Positions 6,068 through 13,259 of a stretch of 13,371 bases of DNA are shown in pieces; the stretch's first letter is position 1; each line of letters begins with the position of its first letter. The stretch is from Alphaproteobacteria bacterium (GTDB lineage: Bacteria > Pseudomonadota > Alphaproteobacteria > Rhodobacterales > Rhodobacteraceae). The position numbers and the translations under genes were made by a program. The stretch is from positions 1 to 13,371 of the forward strand of contig JAUHZL010000034.1 of the NCBI GenBank assembly GCA_030425945.1, given 5' to 3'. The notes under the pieces are model-generated. The model had not been told where the DNA came from. It ran no database searches and worked only from the letters and a program-made list of their open reading frames with translations.

Positions 6068-7321
6068 ATGAAGGATTTCGACGACGCAACCGCCCTGATC
6101 GCCGACATGGGGCACGCCGCCCGTGCCGCCGCGGCCGAGCTGGCCTTCGCTCCGTCCGACGCCAAGCGCCGCGCGCTGGAGGTGGCCGCCGACGTGCTGT
6201 GGCGCGACCGCGCCGAGGTGCTGGCGGCCAACGAGAAGGACATGGCCTACGGGCGCGACAAGGACCTGAGCCCCGCGATGCTCGACCGTCTCCTGCTGAC
6301 CGAGGCCCGGATCGAGGGCATCTGCGACGGTCTGCGCGCCGTGGCGGCGCAGGACGACCCGGTCGGCAAGGTCATCGACGCCTGGGAGCGGCCCAACGGG
6401 CTGAAGATCGAGCGCGTGCGCACGCCGCTCGGCGTCGTCGGCGTGATCTACGAAAGCCGTCCCAACGTGACCGCCGACGCCGGGGCGCTCTGCCTCAAGT
6501 CCGGCAACGCGGTGATCCTGCGCGGCGGGTCCGAGAGCTTCCATTCCTCACGTGCCATCCACGCCGCCCTGCAGGCGGGGCTGCGCGCCGCCGGTCTGCC
6601 GGAGGATGCGGTGCAGATGGTGCCGACCCGCGACCGCGCCGCCGTCGGTGCCATGCTGGGGGCCGTCGGCCTGATCGACGTGATCGTGCCGCGCGGGGGC
6701 AAGGGGCTCGTCGGGCGGGTCCAGACCGAGGCGCGCGTGCCGGTCTTCGCCCACCTGGAGGGCATCTGCCATGTCTACGTCGACAAGGACGCCGATCCGG
6801 CCAAGGCCCGCGCGGTGGTGCTGAACGCCAAGACCCGGCGCACCGGCATCTGCGGCGCGGCCGAGTGCCTGCTGATCCACAAGGACATCGCCGCCACGCT
6901 GGGCCAGCAGATCGTCGACGACCTGGTGGCGGCAGGCGTCGAGGTGCGCGCCGAGGGGCTGACCGGCTCCCGGCCCGCGGCGCCCGAGGACTGGGGCCAC
7001 GAGTTCCTCGACATGATCATCGCGGCGCGGGTGGTGGAGGACATCGACGCCGCCATCGCGCATATCCGGCGCTACGGCTCGTCGCACACAGAGGCGATCC
7101 TGACCGAGACCCCGGAGGCCGCGCGCCACTTCTTCGAGCGGCTCGACAGCGCGATCCTGATGTGGAACGCCTCGACCCAGTTCGCGGACGGGGCCGAGTT
7201 CGGCATGGGCGCGGAAATCGGCATCGCCACCGGCAAGATGCACGCGCGCGGTCCGGTCGGGGCCGAGCAGCTGACCAGCTTCAAGTACCTCGTGACGGGC
7301 GACGGCACCGTCCGCCCGTGA
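6068..7321 (+). CDS. proA: Gamma-glutamyl phosphate reductase
   Basis: The 417-residue enzyme uses NADPH to reduce glutamyl 5-phosphate to glutamate semialdehyde, which cyclises on the way to proline. It belongs to the aldehyde dehydrogenase superfamily and has the usual family length. IYESRPNVTADAGALCLKSGN lies in the nucleotide-binding half. The catalytic cysteine is Cys262, within RRTGICGAAECLL. EFGMGAEIGIATGKMHARGP is near the C-terminus. The start at 6068 is chosen because GGGGGA (6058-6063) sits just upstream and MKDFDDATALIADMG fits the family N-terminus; the earlier ATG at 6032 lies inside proB. ProB and ProA work in sequence on an unstable intermediate, which fits their adjacency. 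Six bases separate its stop from that of the convergent chpT. Confidence 0.98.
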   Translation: MKDFDDATALIADMGHAARAAAAELAFAPSDAKRRALEVAADVLWRDRAEVLAANEKDMAYGRDKDLSPAMLDRLLLTEARIEGICDGLRAVAAQDDPVGKVIDAWERPNGLKIERVRTPLGVVGVIYESRPNVTADAGALCLKSGNAVILRGGSESFHSSRAIHAALQAGLRAAGLPEDAVQMVPTRDRAAVGAMLGAVGLIDVIVPRGGKGLVGRVQTEARVPVFAHLEGICHVYVDKDADPAKARAVVLNAKTRRTGICGAAECLLIHKDIAATLGQQIVDDLVAAGVEVRAEGLTGSRPAAPEDWGHEFLDMIIAARVVEDIDAAIAHIRRYGSSHTEAILTETPEAARHFFERLDSAILMWNASTQFADGAEFGMGAEIGIATGKMHARGPVGAEQLTSFKYLVTGDGTVRP

Positions 7322-7327
7322 GCGCGC

Positions 7328-7927
7328 TCAGATCGTGACGGTGATCGACGAGGCGGCCAGTTCCACGCTGATCCGCCGGTGACTGCTGCGGATCAGGTCG
7401 CCCAGCAGCCCGAACTGCACCTGCGCCGGACGCAGGGGGGTGGTCCCGCTCCGCTCGCTCAGCCGCGCCCAGAGCGGTTCGTCCAGCACGATGCGCTCGG
7501 CCTCGGCCCGGATGCGGCGGCCCTTGTGCCCGTCCTCGACCGCGATGCGCCCGCCATAGGGCAGGGCGGTCTCGAGGCACTGCAGCACGAGGAAGGCGAG
7601 CTTCGCCTCGGCGCGCGGCTGGTCGTCGGGCAGCCAGTCGAGCCGCACCCGCCCGCCGTGGAACATCGCCCGCAGCACGGCGCGCAGTTCCGCCCCCCGC
7701 ACCACGCTGGCACTGTCGGCGGCGCCGTAGGCGATGCGGAAGAAGCGAATGCGCGCGCTGGCATTCTCGACGCTTTCGGCGATCAGGGCCCATTCGGGGC
7801 CTTGCGGCAGTCCCGAAAGTTGCAGAAGTTCGAGACCGTTGCCGATGGCCCCGAGTGGGCTGATCAGGTCATGGCAGATCCGCGAACCGACGAGCGCGGT
7901 CAGGTCCTCGCGCAGGGTCTCGGTCAT
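7328..7927 (-). CDS. chpT: Histidine phosphotransferase ChpT-like
   Basis: This 199-residue protein resembles ChpT, which passes phosphate from the sensor kinase CckA to the response regulators CtrA and CpdR in alphaproteobacteria. Near the N-terminus, SRICHDLISPLGAIGNGLELL (15-35) matches the dimerisation/phosphotransfer helix; His19 is the expected phosphorylated residue. The rest has the layout of a degenerate ATPase-like domain, with the block AKLAFLVLQCLETALPYGG (about 115-133) and no recognisable ATP-binding glycine box. The start at 7927 is supported by GGAGAGG four bases upstream on the minus strand; an in-frame ATG at 8002 would run back into the opposite gene. It is convergent with proA and divergent from the DUF3553 gene. 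The phosphorelay controls cell cycle in Caulobacter and motility or gene-transfer-agent traits in Rhodobacterales. Confidence 0.82.
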   Translation of the reverse strand: MTETLREDLTALVGSRICHDLISPLGAIGNGLELLQLSGLPQGPEWALIAESVENASARIRFFRIAYGAADSASVVRGAELRAVLRAMFHGGRVRLDWLPDDQPRAEAKLAFLVLQCLETALPYGGRIAVEDGHKGRRIRAEAERIVLDEPLWARLSERSGTTPLRPAQVQFGLLGDLIRSSHRRISVELAASSITVTI

Positions 7928-7951
7928 GCCGCCTCTCCGGAAAGGAACGAC

Positions 7952-8140
7952 ATGGACGACGATCTGAACCCGGTTCTGACGCCCGGACTGCTGGTGCGCC
8001 ATCCCGACCGTCCGGAGTGGGGCACGGGGCAGGTGCAGTCGAAGATCGGGACCCGCGTCACGGTGATGTTCCCGGACGAGGGCAAGGTCGTCATCGACGG
8101 GACCCGGGTGGCGCTGGACCTGGTGTTCGACATGGAGTGA
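7952..8140 (+). CDS. Small DUF3553 protein
   Basis: This 62-residue protein (MDDDLNPVLTPGLLVRHP at its start) matches DUF3553, a small beta-barrel domain that also occurs at the C-terminus of some UvrD-type helicases. The core LLVRHPDRPEWGTGQVQSKIG is followed by RVTVMFPDEGKVVIDG. This looks like a five-stranded SH3/Tudor-type barrel, a fold used for protein or nucleic-acid contacts in CarD-like factors. There is no signal peptide or membrane segment. AAAGGAA at 7941-7947 sets the start. Its start codon is only 24 bases from that of divergent chpT. The function of stand-alone copies is not known to me; a role with DNA or RNA polymerase is conjecture from the fold. Confidence 0.82.
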   Translation: MDDDLNPVLTPGLLVRHPDRPEWGTGQVQSKIGTRVTVMFPDEGKVVIDGTRVALDLVFDME

Positions 8141-8270
8141 TGCCTTCTGCGGGTATCTGTTCCGTTAGCACAACTTTGAGTTGCTGGAAAGGGCGGCATC
8201 TTGCCCTGCCGGGAGATTGCAGCGCCGCCCGGGCTTGGCTAGGACTGCCGCATTCCTGCGAGGGACCGAC

Positions 8271-9041
8271 ATGCAGACCGCCGCCACGCCCTACGAGGTC
8301 CGTTTCGCGACCGATCCCGACGACCTGCGGGCGGCTGCGCGGCTGCGCTACGCGGTCTTCGTCGAGGAACTGGGCGGCGACGGACCGGACGTGGACCACG
8401 ACGCGCGCCTCGAGCGGGACGGGTTCGACGCGCATTGCGCCCATCTGGTGCTGATCGACCCGGCACGGGACCGGGCCGCGCTCGACCATGTCGTGGGGGT
8501 CTACCGCCTGATGGGGGCCGAGGGGGCCGCCGCGGCGGGCCGGTTCTATACCGAGGGCGAGTTCGACCTGACCCCGCTCAAGACGAGCGGGCGCAAGCTG
8601 ATGGAACTCGGCCGGTCCTGCCTGCACCCGGCCTATCGCGGCGGGTCGGCGATGCTGACGCTGTGGCAGGCGCTGTCGGCGCATGTCGAGGCGGAAGGGG
8701 TCGAGATCCTGTTCGGCACCGCCAGCTTTCATGGCACGGACATCGCGGCGCTGGCCGAACCGCTGTCGGCGTTGCACTGGCGCCACCTCGCACCGCCCGA
8801 GCTGCGCGTGCGGGCGCATCCGTTCCAGCGTATGGACCTGATGCCCGAGGACGCGATCGACCGCCTCGCCGCCGCCCGCGCGACGCCGCCGCTGATCAAG
8901 GCCTACCTGCGGCTCGGCGGGGTGATCGGCGAGGGGGCCTTCGTCGATCATGCCTTCAACACGACTGACGTGTGCCTCGTGCTCGATGTCGCGCGCTCGA
9001 ACGCGGCGCAGCGGGCGCTTTATGCAAAGGCGGGCGCATGA
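8271..9041 (+). CDS. olsB: Ornithine-acyl-ACP N-acyltransferase (OlsB-like)
   Basis: The 256-residue protein belongs to the GNAT-like Acetyltransf_5 group that includes OlsB. OlsB transfers a 3-hydroxyacyl chain from acyl carrier protein to the alpha-amino group of ornithine, giving lyso-ornithine lipid. Visible signatures are RLRYAVFVEELG (25-35), VVGVYRLM (74-81), FYTEGEFDL (92-100) and KLMELGRSCLHPAYRGG (109-125). LFGTASFHGTD (147-157) follows. The start at 8271 has GAGGGA a few bases upstream; the 30 in-frame residues before it do not resemble the family. It overlaps olsA by four bases (ATGA), so the two are co-translated. In other bacteria olsB is induced by phosphate starvation through PhoB, but I see no convincing Pho box in the 130 bases upstream. 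A different hydroxyacyl acceptor cannot be excluded from sequence alone. Confidence 0.83.
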   Translation: MQTAATPYEVRFATDPDDLRAAARLRYAVFVEELGGDGPDVDHDARLERDGFDAHCAHLVLIDPARDRAALDHVVGVYRLMGAEGAAAAGRFYTEGEFDLTPLKTSGRKLMELGRSCLHPAYRGGSAMLTLWQALSAHVEAEGVEILFGTASFHGTDIAALAEPLSALHWRHLAPPELRVRAHPFQRMDLMPEDAIDRLAAARATPPLIKAYLRLGGVIGEGAFVDHAFNTTDVCLVLDVARSNAAQRALYAKAGA

Positions 9042-9862
9042 GTCCCTGGGGCGCGGATATCCCGCCGCCGGAGCGGCGTCCGCTCGGACCTTTGGGCTGG
9101 GTGCGGCTGCTGCTGCGCGGGGTGCTGGTCGGCGGCACTGTCTATGGCGGGTTGGTCGTGTTGCTGATCCTACGTATGATCGAGCGTCCGATATTCGGCC
9201 TGCATCGTCCGGTGACGCCCTGGATCACCGTCTGGGTCTGCCGCGCGACGCTGTTCTGGCTGGGGCTGCGCGTCACGCGCCACGGACGGCCGATGGACCG
9301 GGCCGGGGCGTTTGTGGCCAACCATGTGAGCTGGCTCGATATTTTCGTCCTGAACGCGCAGGCGCCGCTCTATTTCGTGGCCAAGGCCGAGGTCGCGGGC
9401 TGGCCCGGGATCGGCTGGCTGGCGCGCGCGACGGGCACCGCCTTCATCGCCCGCAAGGCGTCCGAGGCTGCCGCCCAGAAGGCGCTGTTCGAGGCCCGCC
9501 TGCGCGCCGGGCACCACCTGACCTTTTTCCCCGAGGGCACCAGCACCGACGGCCGCCGCGTGCTGCCGTTCAAGTCGACACTGTTCGCCGCCTTCTTCGA
9601 GGAGGGGCTGCGGGACAGGCTGGCGGTGCAGCCCGTCGCGCTGGTCTACCACGCGCCGGAGGGCGCCGACCCGCGCTTCTATGGCTGGTGGGGCGAGATG
9701 AGCTTCGGCGCCAGCCTGCTCGACGTGCTGGCGGCCCCGCGGCAGGGACGGGTGGACCTCGTGTTCCACGAAGCCCTGCCGGTGGCCTCAAGCGGTGGCC
9801 GCAAGGTCTTGGCGAACCAGTCGGAAAGCCGGATCCGGGACAGCCTGACCTCGTTTCACTGA
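9038..9862 (+). CDS. olsA: Lysophospholipid/lyso-ornithine lipid acyltransferase (PlsC family, OlsA-like)
   Basis: This 274-residue protein is a membrane-bound PlsC-type acyltransferase. A hydrophobic segment at about 23-47 anchors it in the inner membrane. It then has the catalytic HX4D box NHVSWLD (His96, Asp101). FPEGTSTDG (164-172) is the glycerol-phosphate or acceptor-binding motif. With olsB directly upstream, the likely reaction is O-acylation of lyso-ornithine lipid to ornithine lipid, as for OlsA. The general sn-1-acylglycerol-3-phosphate acyltransferase reaction (PlsC) is the alternative, and some family members do both. The start at 9038 overlaps the olsB stop as ATGA. Its last seven bases overlap the end of gluQ on the other strand. 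Confidence 0.8.
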   Translation: MSPWGADIPPPERRPLGPLGWVRLLLRGVLVGGTVYGGLVVLLILRMIERPIFGLHRPVTPWITVWVCRATLFWLGLRVTRHGRPMDRAGAFVANHVSWLDIFVLNAQAPLYFVAKAEVAGWPGIGWLARATGTAFIARKASEAAAQKALFEARLRAGHHLTFFPEGTSTDGRRVLPFKSTLFAAFFEEGLRDRLAVQPVALVYHAPEGADPRFYGWWGEMSFGASLLDVLAAPRQGRVDLVFHEALPVASSGGRKVLANQSESRIRDSLTSFH

Positions 9863-10719
9863 AACCCGACCCGGGCGCGGACCTGGGCCGGTGTCTCGCC
9901 CGCCGCGCGGTAGGTCGCGATGGCTCGGGCGTCGTCGCGCTTGGCAAGCCGCTTGCCAGCGGCGTCGCGGATCAGGTCGTGGTGATGCCAGTCGGGCACC
10001 GGCAGGCTGAGCAGCGCCTGAAGCAGACGGTGGAGCGGCGTCGCCTCGAAGAGATCGACGCCGCGCGTCACCTCGGTCACGCCTTGCTCCGCGTCGTCGA
10101 CCACCACCGCGAGGTGATACGATGTGCCCATGTCGCGGCGCGCCAGCACCACGTCGCCGATCCCCTGCACCAGGTGGTCGGGATCGAGCGCGTGACGACC
10201 GGGATGGATCGGGCCGGTTTCCGTGAAGCCCAGCGCCGCAACGGCCTCCGCCCCCCCGAGCGCCGCGATGGCCGCCCGCATGTCGAGACGCAGGGCATCG
10301 TCGTCCTGCCGGTCGGCATAGCGGCGGTCGCGGCAGGTGCCGGGATAGACCAGCCCGTCCGGCCCGACGATCGGCGCGCCTTCCTGCGGGGCCGACAGCG
10401 CGGCGCGGATATCGCCCCGGGTGCAGCGGCAGGGGTAGAGCAGGCCGCGCTCCCCCAGCGTATCCAGCGCCGCGGCATAGACGGGCAGGCGGTCGGACTG
10501 CCGCAGCACCGGTCCGTCCCAGCGAATCCCGATCCATGACAGGTCGTCATAGATAAGTTTCTCGTACTCGATCCGCGACCGGGCCCTGTCGATGTCCTCG
10601 ATGCGCAGCAGGAACCGGCCGCCGACGGCGCGCGCGCGGGTTTCCGCGACAAGGGCGGCATAGACATGTCCAAGGTGAAGCGGCCCCGTCGGGGACGGGG
10701 CGAACCGGGTCACGCGCAC
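9856..10719 (-). CDS. gluQ: Glutamyl-Q tRNA(Asp) synthetase
   Basis: This 287-residue protein is a shortened glutamyl-tRNA synthetase relative that attaches glutamate to queuosine at position 34 of tRNA-Asp. It opens with RFAPSPTGPLHLGH, whose HLGH (15-18) is the HIGH motif of class I synthetases. FLLRIEDIDRARS follows at 36-48. Cys97, Cys99, Tyr125 and Cys129 form the zinc site pattern of GluQ-RS. KRLAKRDDA (256-264) stands in for KMSKS. The anticodon-binding domain of true GluRS is missing, as expected. The start is GTG at 10719 with AAGGT upstream; GTG at 10713, two codons on, is an alternative. The methyltransferase gene ends nine bases upstream, so the two are co-transcribed. Confidence 0.94.
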   Translation of the reverse strand: MRVTRFAPSPTGPLHLGHVYAALVAETRARAVGGRFLLRIEDIDRARSRIEYEKLIYDDLSWIGIRWDGPVLRQSDRLPVYAAALDTLGERGLLYPCRCTRGDIRAALSAPQEGAPIVGPDGLVYPGTCRDRRYADRQDDDALRLDMRAAIAALGGAEAVAALGFTETGPIHPGRHALDPDHLVQGIGDVVLARRDMGTSYHLAVVVDDAEQGVTEVTRGVDLFEATPLHRLLQALLSLPVPDWHHHDLIRDAAGKRLAKRDDARAIATYRAAGETPAQVRARVGFQ

Positions 10720-10728
10720 CGCGCACCT

Positions 10729-11331
10729 TCAGGTTTCAAGCACATAGACGCGGGAGTTGAGGCCGATCCGGCTGATGTGCGGGCCGTACTCCTCGTGCAG
10801 GATACGGACGCCCCGCGCCAGCGCTGCCTCCAGGGCCCCGACATAGCCCGGATCCTCGAGCGCGTGATCGTTGAAGGACATCACCATGCGGCCGCCCGGT
10901 TTCAGCGCCGACAGGAGCAGGCCCAGCGTTTCGGGCGGAGCCGCGCCCGGACTGATCACGCCGACGGCGGCGATGACATCGTAGCTGCCCTTCGGCGCGA
11001 CGCCCGGTTCCGATGGCCACAGACGTTCGTAGATCTGCTTCTCCTCCGCCTTGGCGAGCATGGCGCGGGACAGGTCGCAGCCGTGCAGGCGGGTGAACCC
11101 GGCTTGCGACAGCGCGTATCCGGATACCCCCGTGCCGCAGCCGAAGTCGAGGATCAGCGCGTCGCCCGGCGTCTCCGTCGCTTGCAGGGCCGTGGCGCAG
11201 CGCGCGGGGGTGGCGTAGTCATGTTCCGTCAGCTCGGCGTCGTAGCTGTCCGACCACGCATCGTAATAGGCCTCGACCCTGTCGGCGCCCGACAGGTCGT
11301 AGACCTTCGCCAGAAATCCGTCCCGTGTCAT
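10729..11331 (-). CDS. Class I SAM-dependent methyltransferase
   Basis: This 200-residue protein has the Rossmann-type methyltransferase core. Motif I is LILDFGCGTGVSGYAL (59-74), and CDLSRAM (85-91) supplies the acidic residue that binds the SAM ribose. SYDVIAAVGVI (116-126) and LKPGGRMVMSF (143-153) complete it. The leading YDAWSDSYDAEL resembles uncharacterised relatives of the human WBSCR27/METTL27 type. The substrate is unknown. It lies between trmFO and gluQ, both tRNA-modifying, which hints at tRNA or translation but proves nothing. No clear Shine-Dalgarno precedes the ATG. Instead, TAGGCT ends six bases before it, compatible with a leaderless transcript. trmFO ends 37 bases upstream. 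Confidence 0.8.
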   Translation of the reverse strand: MTRDGFLAKVYDLSGADRVEAYYDAWSDSYDAELTEHDYATPARCATALQATETPGDALILDFGCGTGVSGYALSQAGFTRLHGCDLSRAMLAKAEEKQIYERLWPSEPGVAPKGSYDVIAAVGVISPGAAPPETLGLLLSALKPGGRMVMSFNDHALEDPGYVGALEAALARGVRILHEEYGPHISRIGLNSRVYVLET

Positions 11332-11337
11332 GCCCCG

Positions 11338-11367
11338 AGCCTAGCCGCGCGACGGCGGCAAAGGCAA
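11338..11367 (-). promoter_or_regulatory. Candidate promoter of the methyltransferase-gluQ pair
   Basis: On the minus strand TTGCCT (11367-11362) is followed by 18 bases and TAGGCT (11343-11338). Six further bases lead to the ATG at 11331, so transcription would start at or next to the first codon. Both hexamers are partial matches. A read-through transcript from trmFO is equally possible. Confidence 0.3.
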
Positions 11368-11368
11368 G

Positions 11369-12715
11369 TCAGGCGGCCTGCAACGCCCCGAGCCAGTCCA
11401 GCCAGGCCGCCTTGGCCCGGTCGGTATAGGCCTTGTAGCGGGTCTTTCGGTTCTTCCGCCCGCCGCGCGCGTCGATCTCGGGGAAGAGCCCGAAGTTCAC
11501 GTTCATCGGCTGGAAGGTCTTCGCCTCGGCGCCGCCCGTGATGTGGTTCACGAGCGCCCCCATGGCGGTTTCCGGCGGCGGGCTCGCCACCGGCTGGCCC
11601 AGCGCCTCGGCCGCGGCGAAGCGCCCGGCGAGCAGCCCCATCGCGGCGCTTTCGACGTATCCTTCTACCCCAGTGATCTGGCCGGCAAAACGGATATGCG
11701 GATGCGCCGTCCAGCGCATCTGGTCGTCGAGCAGCGTCGGGGAATTCAGGAACGTGTTGCGATGGATGCCGCCCAGGCGGGCGAAGCGGGCATTCTCCAG
11801 CCCCGGAATCCGCCGGAAGACATCCTGTTGCGCGCCGTACTTCATCTTGGTCTGGAAGCCGACGATATTGTAGAGCGTGCCCAGCTTGTTGTCCCGGCGC
11901 AGCTGCACCACGGCATAGGGCTTGTCGTCGGGCCGGTGGGCGTTGGTCAGCCCGATGGGCTTCATCGGACCGAAGCGCAGCGTCTCGCGGCCGCGTTCGG
12001 CCATCACCTCGATCGGCAGGCAGCCGTCGAAATAGCCCGCGGTCTCGCCCTCGTGAAACTCGGTCTTGTCGGCCGCCAGCAGGGCGTCGATGAACCCCTC
12101 GTAGTCCGCCTTGGTCATCGGGCAGTTCAGGTAGGCGGTGCGCTCTTCCTCAGTGTCGCCCTTGTCGTAGCGCGACTGGCGCCAGGCGATGTCCATGTCG
12201 ACGCTGTCGGCATAGACGATCGGCGCGATGGCATCGAAGAAGGCGAGCGCCTCGGTTCCGGTTTCCGCCCGGATCGCCTCGGCCAGCGCGGAGGAGGTCA
12301 GCGGTCCGGTCGCGATGATCCAGCGGCCGTCGCGCGGGATCGACGTGATCTCGTCCCCGGTCACGGTCACCAGCGGATGGCGGCGCAGGCGGTCGGTCAC
12401 CGCCTCCGAGAAGGCGTCGCGGTCGACCGCCAGTGCACCGCCCGCGGGCAGGGCATGGGTGTCGGCCATCTCCATGATCAGCCCGCCTGCCTGCCGCATT
12501 TCCCAGTGCAACAGCCCGACGGCGTTCTGTTCGTCGTCGTCCGAGCGGAACGAGTTCGAGCAGACCATCTCGGCGAGATTGCCTGTGCGGTGGGCGAAGG
12601 TGCCCTGGTTCGGGCGCATCTCGTGGATGACCACGGGGACGCCGAGGCGGACGGCCTGCCAGGCGGCTTCGGAACCGGCCATGCCGCCGCCGACGATATG
12701 AAGGGTCTCTGTCAT
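11369..12715 (-). CDS. trmFO: Folate/FAD-dependent tRNA m5U54 methyltransferase
   Basis: TrmFO makes 5-methyluridine at position 54 in the T-loop of tRNAs, taking the carbon from methylenetetrahydrofolate with FADH2 as reductant. The 448 residues match the family length. The N-terminus LHIVGGGMAGSEAAWQ holds the FAD dinucleotide-binding glycines. HEMRP and LAEMVCSNSFRSDD follow; Cys52 in VCSNS and Cys232 in GYFDGCLPIEVMAERG correspond to the two functional cysteines of the family. YNIVGFQTKMKYGAQQ and FAGQITGVEGYVESAAMG are further conserved blocks. TrmFO replaces the SAM-dependent TrmA in many Gram-positive and alphaproteobacterial genomes. The ATG at 12715 has only a weak purine stretch (GCGGGGC) before it and a TATCTA hexamer seven bases upstream. 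Confidence 0.97.
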   Translation of the reverse strand: MTETLHIVGGGMAGSEAAWQAVRLGVPVVIHEMRPNQGTFAHRTGNLAEMVCSNSFRSDDDEQNAVGLLHWEMRQAGGLIMEMADTHALPAGGALAVDRDAFSEAVTDRLRRHPLVTVTGDEITSIPRDGRWIIATGPLTSSALAEAIRAETGTEALAFFDAIAPIVYADSVDMDIAWRQSRYDKGDTEEERTAYLNCPMTKADYEGFIDALLAADKTEFHEGETAGYFDGCLPIEVMAERGRETLRFGPMKPIGLTNAHRPDDKPYAVVQLRRDNKLGTLYNIVGFQTKMKYGAQQDVFRRIPGLENARFARLGGIHRNTFLNSPTLLDDQMRWTAHPHIRFAGQITGVEGYVESAAMGLLAGRFAAAEALGQPVASPPPETAMGALVNHITGGAEAKTFQPMNVNFGLFPEIDARGGRKNRKTRYKAYTDRAKAAWLDWLGALQAA

Positions 12716-12734
12716 GCCCCGCTAGATAGGACAA

Positions 12735-12764
12735 CGGCGGCGCAGGGGGAAGCCTGCACCGCCG
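12735..12764 (-). other. Stem-loop between the DoxX-like gene and trmFO
   Basis: The arms 12735-12746 and 12753-12764 (CGGCGGCGCAGG and CCTGCACCGCCG on the plus strand) surround a six-base loop. On the minus strand all twelve pairs form, one as G-U. On the plus strand that pair is a C/A mismatch, which suggests selection on the minus-strand RNA. It follows the DoxX-like gene stop by 25 bases but lacks a T-tract, so it may be a weak terminator, a processing or stability hairpin, or part of the trmFO control region. Confidence 0.5.
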
Positions 12765-12789
12765 GACAAACCTTGGGAGGGACCGGGGA

Positions 12790-13194
12790 TCAGAGCGCGG
12801 TGATCCAGCCCGCGCGGTCGTGCCGATCATAGATCGAGAAGCGCCCGCCGCCGAAGACCGAGAGGGGCAGGGCGAAGACCGCCGAGAGGGCCAGCTTGGT
12901 GGCCAGCGCGTCCGAGCCGACGCCCTGGATCACCATGGCGGGCAGGACCAGCAGGATGCCGGCCAGCGCGGCGACGACCTGGGTCTTGATGCCGAAAAGC
13001 AGCCAGATCGACATGATGAAGTAGAGCACGGCGAAGGCGACGTTCTGGTAGAACATGTCGCTGATGCCCAGCGTCACGGCCTCGATCCCGGCGATGTTCC
13101 ATCCCGGCATCAGGCAGACGATCGCCTCGATCATCAGGGTGGCGGACAGACAGGCCCGGAAGGCCAGTCGCAGCCAGTCGGTCAGGGTGTTCAT
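12790..13194 (-). CDS. Small four-helix membrane protein, DoxX-like
   Basis: The 134-residue protein has four hydrophobic helices at roughly residues 10-30, 49-67, 71-91 and 98-115, with short loops. The C-terminal GGGRFSIYDRHDR recalls the GPGRxSxD ending of DoxX-family inner membrane proteins, whose biochemical roles are poorly defined. The family assignment is tentative. The start at 13194 is chosen because GAGG lies about seven bases upstream on the minus strand and MNTLTDWLRLAFRAC leads straight into the first helix. An ATG at 13269 would add 25 polar residues unlike any membrane lead. The gene stands alone upstream of trmFO. Its upstream region (13195-13371) holds a CtrA-like box and several inverted repeats, so it may be a regulated gene. 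Confidence 0.7.
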   Translation of the reverse strand: MNTLTDWLRLAFRACLSATLMIEAIVCLMPGWNIAGIEAVTLGISDMFYQNVAFAVLYFIMSIWLLFGIKTQVVAALAGILLVLPAMVIQGVGSDALATKLALSAVFALPLSVFGGGRFSIYDRHDRAGWITAL

Positions 13195-13259
13195 ATCGGG
13201 CCTCGCTTTCTGCGGTTGTTGCTCGATGGGGTTTGCCTCGAGGTCGACCGTGCGCGGGC

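Noticed and set aside
8141..8270. Pho box or clear promoter before olsB
   Set aside because: I looked for repeated CTGTCAT-type elements and found none. TTGCAG-N17-TAGGAC (8217-8245) has good spacing but matches the consensus poorly, so I did not list it.
8950..10539. Plus-strand open frame of 529 codons covering olsA and gluQ
   Set aside because: It is an arginine- and alanine-rich shadow with no domain, and two well-supported genes occupy the same DNA in other frames.
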